Assembly (NCBI GenBank): GCA_025465145.1
Contig: JAODNS010000283.1
Span: forward strand, 1-5,149
Direction of reading: 5' to 3'
DNA length: 5,149 bases
DNA from: Frankiales bacterium
Lineage (GTDB): Bacteria > Actinomycetota > Actinomycetes > Mycobacteriales > SCTD01
In this document: positions 1 through 4,086 of the stretch, one piece after another
Position numbering within the stretch: the first letter of the stretch is position 1
How the letters are laid out: each line of letters begins with the position of its first letter
Made by a program: the position numbers and the translations under genes
The notes under the pieces: generated by a model
The model's database searches: none
What the model was told of the DNA's origin: nothing
Seen by the model: the letters and a program-made list of their open reading frames with translations, nothing else

Positions 1-94
1 CGCTGACCGTCATGCCCTGGACGCCGAGCGCCTCCAGCGCAGCCTTCACGTCGTCGAGCTTGAACGGCTTGACCACCGCGGTGACGAGCCTCAT
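1..94 (-). CDS. glnB: Second PII nitrogen regulatory protein, 5' end only (partial)
   Basis: The first 31 codons of a PII signal-transduction protein are visible and the rest lies beyond the left edge. The translation begins MRLVTAVVKPFKLDDVK and matches the N-terminus of the complete PII at 777-439 at 26 of 31 residues, differing at positions 8, 14, 18, 22 and 23. At the DNA level 1-94 and 684-777 agree at about 80 of 94 positions, so the two genes are paralogues. The ATG (94..92) overlaps the TGA of the upstream mini-Amt (93..91) as ATGA, and a strong Shine-Dalgarno sequence GGGGAGGA (106..99) sits 5 nt before it. The nucleotide-binding loops and T-loop are not visible, so whether this copy is intact, or has the modifiable Tyr51, cannot be told. 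The family senses 2-oxoglutarate and ATP/ADP and controls Amt channels and other nitrogen proteins. The glnB symbol is used only to separate it from the amtB-linked copy. Confidence 0.9.
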   Translation of the reverse strand, partial: MRLVTAVVKPFKLDDVKAALEALGVQGMTVS

Positions 95-378
95 CCGGTC
101 CTCCCCATGCTGCGTACGGAGCCGAGGTCGTCGGCGGACTCGGAGTGCAGCGCCTGGTCGAGGCCGGTCACCTCGCCCTCCTCGCTGACCCGCAAGGGGA
201 GCACGAGGTCGACGGCGCGCGCGACCAGGTAGGTCGCGCAGAACGAGAACCCGGTCACCGCGAGCACGCCGACGGCCTGCCGGCCGAGCAGGTCGAGCCC
301 GCCCCCAGGCGTCATCAGCATCACCAGCGCGGTGCAGACGAGGACCCAGCCGGTGTCACCGGAGTCAAGGGCAGGCAC
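91..378 (-). CDS. Mini-Amt: internally deleted ammonium transporter, N-terminus fused in frame to last helix and tail
   Basis: This short protein (about 95 aa) looks like an ammonium transporter with its middle removed. Residues from the start to the TPG motif (TGWVLVCTALVMLMTPG) match residues 7-24 of the neighbouring AmtB. From GLDLLG onward it matches AmtB from residue 369 to the tail (LRVSEEGEV..GLD...H.ES), at about 30 of 59 residues. Roughly 343 residues are missing, including the twin histidines, the phenylalanine gate and helices 2-10, so it cannot conduct ammonium. The join lies near 301-306. The frame has no stops and only about six codons end in A or T, so it still looks coding. 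GTG at 378 is preferred because GAGG (391..388) lies 9 nt upstream; GTG at 387 would abut that motif. It follows glnK by about 60 nt and overlaps the next PII start by ATGA. It is either a decaying duplicate kept to couple PII translation or a small two-segment membrane protein with a PII-docking tail; the sequence does not decide. Confidence 0.72.
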   Translation of the reverse strand: MPALDSGDTGWVLVCTALVMLMTPGGGLDLLGRQAVGVLAVTGFSFCATYLVARAVDLVLPLRVSEEGEVTGLDQALHSESADDLGSVRSMGRTG

Positions 379-387
379 GGACGACAC

Positions 388-391
388 CCTC
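388..391 (-). promoter_or_regulatory. Shine-Dalgarno sequence of the mini-Amt, decides its start
   Basis: On the minus strand GAGG (391..388) is the only purine-rich SD-like stretch upstream of the mini-Amt. It touches the GTG at 387 but is 9 nt from the GTG at 378, a workable spacing. Starting at 378 also gives a protein (MPALDSGDTGW) that aligns with the start of AmtB (MELDTGTTAW) to within one residue. No other start codon lies between 387 and the upstream in-frame TAA at 438..436. Confidence 0.5.
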
Positions 392-438
392 GGGGATCCG
401 TGCTTCCCGCGGGTGTCGCCCGTGCATCGTCGTGGTTA

Positions 439-777
439 CTAGAGCGCCTCGACCCCGCGCTCACCGGTGCGGACGCGAACGACGTCGTCCACCGGAGTGC
501 TCCACACCTTGCCGTCGCCGATCGAGCCGGTGTGCGCGGCCTTGGCAATGACGTCGATGACGTCACCGGCGTCGCTGTCGTCGACGAGGACCTCGAGCCG
601 GACCTTCGGCACGAACGCGACGGTGTACTCCGCGCCGCGGTACACCTCGGTGTGCCCGCGCTGACGGCCGAAGCCCTGCACCTCGCTCACCGTCATGCCC
701 TGGACGCCGAAACTCTCCAACGCCGTCTTGACGTCCTCCAGCTTGAACGGCTTGAGCACAGCGGTCACGAGCCTCAT
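439..777 (-). CDS. glnK: PII nitrogen regulatory protein (GlnK/GlnB family), complete
   Basis: This encodes a 112-residue PII protein, exactly the usual family length. PII trimers bind ATP/ADP and 2-oxoglutarate and, when nitrogen is plentiful, plug the AmtB channel through their T-loop. The T-loop (about residues 37-55) contains YRGAEY, with Tyr51 at the position that is uridylylated in enterobacteria and adenylylated by GlnD in Streptomyces and Corynebacterium. The B-loop TGSIGDGK (83-90, Lys90 included) and the C-loop RVRTGERG (101-108) are intact, as is Gln39. The ATG (777..775) overlaps the amtB stop as ATGA, with SD AAGGTG six bases long ending 5 nt upstream, so translation is probably coupled and both proteins are made together. 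It ends in TAG at 441..439. A second PII starts 345 nt downstream of that stop. The name glnK follows the convention for amtB-linked PII genes; glnB would be equally acceptable. Confidence 0.96.
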   Translation of the reverse strand: MRLVTAVLKPFKLEDVKTALESFGVQGMTVSEVQGFGRQRGHTEVYRGAEYTVAFVPKVRLEVLVDDSDAGDVIDVIAKAAHTGSIGDGKVWSTPVDDVVRVRTGERGVEAL

Positions 778-2129
778 GAGGTCACCTTCACAGGGGTGGG
801 TACGGAGGAGCCGAGCATGGAGCCGGAGCCGGCAGTGCCGAGCCCGGCCCACTCGTACGCCGACTCCGCGTGGTTGGTCGTGTCGATGCCTGCGACCTCG
901 TCGTCCTCGCTGATCCGCAGGCCGATCGTCGCCTTCACCACCAGGGCGATGAGGTACGTGAGGACGAACGAGTACGCGAGTACCGCCCCTGCTGCGACGG
1001 CCTGCTTGCCCAGCAGGTCGAGCCCGCCGCCGTAGAGCAAACCGCGCAGGTCCGCGCTCCCGGTCGAGGTGTCGCTCGCGACCAGGCCGATCATCAGGGT
1101 GCCGGCGAGGCCGCCGACGAGGTGGACGCCGACGACGTCGAGCGCGTCGTCGTACCCGGCCCGGTGCTTGAACGTCACCGCGATGCAGCACATCCCGCCG
1201 GCGACGAGACCGACGAGGATCGCGCCGATCGGCGTGACCGCGCCGCAGGCGGGCGTGATCGCGACGAGCCCGGCGACCGCGCCGGAGGCCGCGCCGAGCG
1301 TGGTGGCGTGGCCGTCGCGCAGCCGCTCCATGCCGATCCAGGCGACGAGCCCGGCGGCCGTGGCGACCTGCGTGTTGACGAACGCCAGGCCGGCGATCCC
1401 GTTCGCACCCAGGGCCGATCCCGCGTTGAAGCCGAACCAGCCGAACCACAGGATGCCGGTGCCGATCATCACCAGCGGCAGGTTGTGCGGCCGCATCGGG
1501 TCGCGGCCGAAGCCCTTGCGCTTGCCGATGACGAGCACGAGGGCGAGCGCGGCCGCGCCGGCGTTGATGTGCACCGCCGTTCCGCCCGCGAAGTCGAGGG
1601 CGCCCAGGCGCTGCACGATCCAGCCGCCGGTGTCGGCCGCATAGCCGGTGAAGGCGCCGTCCGCGTCGTACTCGGCCGCACCGAAGTTGAACACCCAGTG
1701 CGCGACGGGGAGGTAGACGAGCGAGACCCACAGGACGCTGAACAGCACCCACGCACCGAACTTCATCCGGTCCGCGATCGCCCCGCTGATCAGGGCCAGC
1801 GTGATGACCGCGAACATCATCTGGAACGCGACGAACACGTAGTCGGCGAGTCCGTTCGTGACGCTGTCGGTGGTGATGCCCTTCAGCCCGAGCAGGTCGA
1901 GGTTGCCGATGAGGCCACCACCCGCGTCGACGCCGAACGCGAGGGTGTAGCCGTACAGCACCCACAGGACGCTCACGATCCCGATCGCGCTGAACGACAT
2001 CATCAGCATGTTGAGCACGCTCTTCGAGCGCGTCATGCCGCCGTAGAAGAACGCCAGGCCGGGCGTCATGAACAGCACGAGCGCGGCGCTGGCCAGCACC
2101 CATGCGGTGGTTCCGGTGTCGAGCTCCAT
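774..2129 (-). CDS. amtB: Ammonium transporter (Amt/MEP/Rh family)
   Basis: This is a 451-residue integral membrane protein of the Amt family, expected to be a trimer with 11 helices per subunit, conducting ammonium across the cytoplasmic membrane. Visible hallmarks are the TM1 motif MTPGLAFFYGGM (21-32), QMMFAVITLALISGAIADR (103-121) with gate Phe106, Asp179 in DFAGGTAVHINAGAA, the pore twin histidines His187 and His336 (VVGVHLVGGLAGTL), and Phe234 in GWFGFNAGSA. The cytoplasmic tail LRISEDDEVAGID...HAESAYEW (404-427) is the region PII proteins dock on; a ~24-residue Gly/Ser-rich extension follows. The ATG at 2129 is chosen because TM1 begins just after it and GAGGAG (2139..2134) lies 4 nt upstream; longer in-frame starts would add a non-conserved charged leader that runs through the GlnR box. 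No cleavable signal peptide is apparent, unlike E. coli AmtB. It overlaps glnK by 4 nt, forming an operon read from the promoter at 2149-2213. Confidence 0.97.
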   Translation of the reverse strand: MELDTGTTAWVLASAALVLFMTPGLAFFYGGMTRSKSVLNMLMMSFSAIGIVSVLWVLYGYTLAFGVDAGGGLIGNLDLLGLKGITTDSVTNGLADYVFVAFQMMFAVITLALISGAIADRMKFGAWVLFSVLWVSLVYLPVAHWVFNFGAAEYDADGAFTGYAADTGGWIVQRLGALDFAGGTAVHINAGAAALALVLVIGKRKGFGRDPMRPHNLPLVMIGTGILWFGWFGFNAGSALGANGIAGLAFVNTQVATAAGLVAWIGMERLRDGHATTLGAASGAVAGLVAITPACGAVTPIGAILVGLVAGGMCCIAVTFKHRAGYDDALDVVGVHLVGGLAGTLMIGLVASDTSTGSADLRGLLYGGGLDLLGKQAVAAGAVLAYSFVLTYLIALVVKATIGLRISEDDEVAGIDTTNHAESAYEWAGLGTAGSGSMLGSSVPTPVKVTS

Positions 2130-2148
2130 GCTTCTCCTCGGTCTGCGG

Positions 2149-2154
2149 ATACTG
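2149..2154 (-). promoter_or_regulatory. Candidate -10 element of the amtB promoter
   Basis: On the minus strand CAGTAT (2154..2149) is the most AT-containing hexamer between the GlnR box and the amtB start, matching TATAAT at the A at position 2 and the final AT. A 17-nt spacer would put the -35 position at about 2177-2172 (ACACGC), overlapping the end of the proximal GAAAC half-site. That is reasonable for an activator-dependent promoter lacking a good -35. It predicts a transcript starting near 2142 with a leader of only about 13 nt containing the SD sequence. The match is modest and is placed mainly by context. Confidence 0.35.
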
Positions 2155-2175
2155 CAGGCAGAGTCGTGGCCGCGT

Positions 2176-2213
2176 GTTTCACCGGAGCGGGTGGCCTGTT
2201 TCGCGGCCGTGAC
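2176..2213 (-). promoter_or_regulatory. GlnR-type nitrogen-control operator upstream of amtB
   Basis: Read on the minus strand this 38-bp stretch is GTCAC-n6-GAAAC-n6-CCCGC-n6-GAAAC. The actinobacterial (Streptomyces) GlnR box is gTnAc-n6-GAAAc, usually doubled with the same spacing. The first pair (2213..2198) is a perfect match. The second GAAAC (2180..2176) is in exact register, 22 bp or two helical turns away; only its partner at 2191..2187 has decayed. The box ends 46 bp before the amtB ATG, consistent with activation. GlnR activates amtB-glnK-glnD under nitrogen limitation in S. coelicolor; the same role here is inferred. A third GAAAC (2233..2229) lies further upstream, out of register. 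A 7-bp inverted repeat, GGCCGCG (2168-2174) and CGCGGCC (2202-2208), overlaps the site and may be coincidental. The site also lies 34 bp upstream of the divergent methyltransferase gene. Confidence 0.72.
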
Positions 2214-2247
2214 GATCTCCGGGCCCGTGTTTCCGAGAGGTGAACGC

Positions 2248-2805
2248 ATGACGAGGTGGCTCGAGGAGACGGGCGGGACCTACGGCGACGAGTACGCCGC
2301 GCGGTTCGCGTCGCTCGCGGACCAGGGCGCGCAGCTGCACGGTGAGGCCGACTTCGTGCAGCGGCTGCTGCCCGCCGGCTCGGTGCTCGACGCCGGGTGC
2401 GGCACGGGCCGGGTGGCCGTCGAGCTGGCCCGGCGCGGATACGACGTCGTCGGCGTGGACAACGACCGGTCGATGCTCGACGTGGCTCGGCAGGTGCCAG
2501 GCGCGTGGGTGGAGGAGGACCTCGTCCGGCTCGACCTCGGCCGGACGTTCGACGTCGTCCTGTGTGCCGGGAACGTGCTCGTGTACGTCGCGACCGGGAC
2601 GGAGGGCGCGGTGGTCGAGCGGCTCGCGTCGCACCTCGCGCCAGGGGGGCTGCTGGTCAGCGGCTGGCGGACAGACCGGCTGTCGAGGTCGTCGTACGAC
2701 GAGCTCGTGACAGGGCTGGAGCAGGTGGCCCGGTACAGCACGTGGCACGGCGACGCATGGCGAGACGACGCGGACTGGTGCGTCGCGGTGGACCGGAGGA
2801 CCTAG
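2248..2805 (+). CDS. Class I SAM-dependent methyltransferase, substrate unknown
   Basis: This 185-residue protein has the Rossmann-type methyltransferase fold. Motif I is VLDAGCGTGR (46-55), the SAM glycine-rich loop. The acidic residue ending strand 2 that would bind the SAM ribose is Asp71 in VVGVDNDRSML (67-77). EED (89-91) is motif III-like, FDVVLCAGNVL (101-111) is the motif IV strand, and HLAPGGLLVSG (129-139) is the usual turn before strand 5. There are no membrane segments, signal peptide or extra substrate-recognition domain, so the substrate cannot be predicted. ATG at 2248 is chosen for the SD GAGAGGTG (2235-2242) 5 nt upstream; starts further upstream would run back through the amtB start region. 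It is divergent from amtB, sharing a 118-bp region with the GlnR box, and convergent with ftsY, whose stop overlaps its own. Being alone on the plus strand inside an otherwise collinear minus-strand cluster, it looks like an insertion into the ftsY-amtB junction or a lineage-specific resident. Confidence 0.9.
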   Translation: MTRWLEETGGTYGDEYAARFASLADQGAQLHGEADFVQRLLPAGSVLDAGCGTGRVAVELARRGYDVVGVDNDRSMLDVARQVPGAWVEEDLVRLDLGRTFDVVLCAGNVLVYVATGTEGAVVERLASHLAPGGLLVSGWRTDRLSRSSYDELVTGLEQVARYSTWHGDAWRDDADWCVAVDRRT

Positions 2806-3980
2806 AGCGCCGCCTGGTCGCCGAGCAGCGCGTCGGCGAACGCCTCGGGCTCGAACGGCGCGAGATCGTCCGGCCCCTCGCCGAGGCCGATCAGCTTGAC
2901 CGGGATCCCGAGCTCGCGCTGGACGCTGATGACGATGCCGCCCTTGGCGGTGCCGTCGAGCTTGGTGAGCACGATGCCGGTGACGTCGACGGCCTCGGTG
3001 AACACGCGCGCCTGGACGACGCCGTTCTGACCCGTCGTGGCGTCGAGCACGAGCAGCGTCTCGTCGACCGGACCGTGCTTCTCCACGACCCGCTTCACCT
3101 TGCCGAGCTCGTCCATGAGGCCGGTCTTGGTGTGCAGGCGGCCGGCGGTGTCGATGAGCACCGTGTCGACGCGCGCGTCGATACCGCGCTTCACCGCGTC
3201 GAACGCCACGGACGCCGGGTCGCCCTGCTCCGGCCCGCGGACCGTCTCGGCGCCGACGCGGTCACCCCAGGTCTGCAGCTGGTCGGCCGCCGCGGCGCGG
3301 AACGTGTCCGCGGCACCGAGGACGACCGTCCGGCCGTCGGCCACCAGCACGCGGGCGAGCTTGCCGCAGGTCGTGGTCTTGCCGGTGCCGTTGACGCCGA
3401 CGACCAGCACGACGGACGGCCGGCCGTCCTCGTGCGGCAGCGTCTTCAGCGTCCGGTCGGTGTCGGCGCCGATCGCGGTGACGAGCTCCTCGCGCAGCAG
3501 CGTCCGCAGCTCGCCGGGATTCCGCGTGCCCTCGACGCGGACCCGGGTGCGCAACCGCTCGACCAGCTCCTGCGTCGCCTTCACTCCCATGTCGGCCTGC
3601 AGGAGGGTGTCCTCGACCTCCTCCCAGGTGTCCTCGTCGAGGATGTCGCGGGACAGCAGCGTGAACAGGCCGCGGCCCAGCGTGCTCTGCGAGCGGGCCA
3701 GCCGGGCGCGCAGCCGGGACAGCCGGCCGGCGGTGGGCTCCGGGACGTCGAGCGGCATCTCGACCGAGGTCGCCTCGGGCAGCACGTCCGGCAGCGGGAC
3801 CGTCGCGACCGGCCGCTTCGGGGTGTCCCGCGGCACCTCCGCGTCGTCGCCGACACCGGGCAGCGGCGCGACCTCGGCGCGAGGCGGCAGCGCCTTCCTG
3901 CCGCGGCTGCTGACGAGCGCGACCGCCGCCACGACCGTGACGACGAGGACGGCGATGACCAGACCGAGGATCTCGAACAC
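2802..3980 (-). CDS. ftsY: Signal recognition particle receptor FtsY
   Basis: FtsY is the membrane-bound GTPase that receives ribosome-SRP complexes and hands nascent membrane proteins to SecYEG. This 392-residue copy has a single N-terminal membrane helix (about residues 3-23), as is common in actinobacteria, then a short Pro/acidic linker (30-85) in place of the long acidic A domain of E. coli. The N domain spans about 86-180 and the G domain follows. GTPase motifs are complete: G1 GVNGTGKTTT (195-204), DTFRAAA (225-231), G3 DTAGR (277-281), G4 TKLDGTAKGG (339-348) and GLGEGPDDL (365-373). The GTG at 3980 is the only start that keeps the whole membrane helix, with an in-frame TAG just upstream (3992..3990). 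No convincing SD precedes it, so leaderless initiation is possible. It follows smc by 106 bp and ends in a TAG whose bases overlap the TAG of the convergent methyltransferase gene. Confidence 0.97.
   Translation of the reverse strand: MFEILGLVIAVLVVTVVAAVALVSSRGRKALPPRAEVAPLPGVGDDAEVPRDTPKRPVATVPLPDVLPEATSVEMPLDVPEPTAGRLSRLRARLARSQSTLGRGLFTLLSRDILDEDTWEEVEDTLLQADMGVKATQELVERLRTRVRVEGTRNPGELRTLLREELVTAIGADTDRTLKTLPHEDGRPSVVLVVGVNGTGKTTTCGKLARVLVADGRTVVLGAADTFRAAAADQLQTWGDRVGAETVRGPEQGDPASVAFDAVKRGIDARVDTVLIDTAGRLHTKTGLMDELGKVKRVVEKHGPVDETLLVLDATTGQNGVVQARVFTEAVDVTGIVLTKLDGTAKGGIVISVQRELGIPVKLIGLGEGPDDLAPFEPEAFADALLGDQAAL
2818..2839 (+). terminator. Possible terminator hairpin just after the methyltransferase
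   Basis: TCGCCGA (2818-2824) and TCGGCGA (2833-2839) form a perfect 7-bp inverted repeat with an 8-nt loop, starting 13 nt after the methyltransferase stop. There is no T-run after it, so it would only fit the tail-less terminators proposed for actinobacteria. It lies within the last codons of ftsY, where GC-rich coding sequence often gives such stems by chance. No folding energy was calculated. Confidence 0.22.
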
Positions 3981-3986
3981 GCCCCG

Positions 3987-3992
3987 TGTCTA
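3987..3992 (-). promoter_or_regulatory. Candidate -10 for a leaderless ftsY transcript
   Basis: On the minus strand TAGACA (3992..3987) resembles actinobacterial -10 hexamers (TAnnnT), failing at the last base. It is followed by only 6 nt and then the GTG start of ftsY, the spacing that places the transcription start on or beside the start codon. A 17-nt spacer upstream lies GCGGAC, matching the GAC of a TTGACA -35 box. The absence of an SD sequence before the GTG supports a leaderless mRNA. ftsY may also be read through from smc. Confidence 0.33.
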
Positions 3993-4006
3993 CCAGCGGC
4001 CTCCGT

Positions 4007-4053
4007 TGCGTCCGCGGCAGCACGGGCACCCCGCCTACCGCACCCCGGACGCA
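4007..4053. repeat. 8-bp inverted repeat enclosing a 7-bp direct repeat in the smc-ftsY gap
   Basis: The 106-bp gap between smc and ftsY holds TGCGTCCG (4007-4014) and its perfect reverse complement CGGACGCA (4046-4053), 31 bp apart. Between and touching them is a direct repeat, GCACCCC at 4026-4032 and 4040-4046, with a 14-bp period. This could be an mRNA stem in a smc-ftsY transcript, an operator for ftsY, or a chance product of GC-rich sequence. The loop is long and there is no T-tail, so it is not a typical terminator. I see nothing else in the gap apart from the candidate -10. Confidence 0.3.
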
Positions 4054-4086
4054 GTGAGAGCTCAGCGGCGTACGGGCGATCAAGGT

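Noticed and set aside
388..438. Possible terminator between glnK and the mini-Amt
   Set aside because: The best stem is CGGG-n5-CCCG on the minus strand, only 4 bp with no T-run. It is too weak to argue that the downstream unit is transcriptionally separate.
439..2103. Minus-strand open frame of 554 codons that ends in the PII protein
   Set aside because: Only its last 112 codons are real (glnK). The rest is an out-of-frame Arg-rich reading of amtB, so it is not an Amt-PII fusion.
870..2243. Long plus-strand open frame (457 codons) opposite amtB, and a similar one at 145-1035
   Set aside because: These are antisense to well-supported amtB and PII genes, and their predicted proteins are Arg/Asp/Glu/His-rich low-complexity sequence. 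That is what a frame complementary to GC-rich coding DNA gives.
2130..2249. Longer amtB start at 2249, adding 40 residues
   Set aside because: The added segment is charged, does not resemble Amt N-termini, and would run through the GlnR box. ATG 2129 has a good SD and directly precedes TM1.
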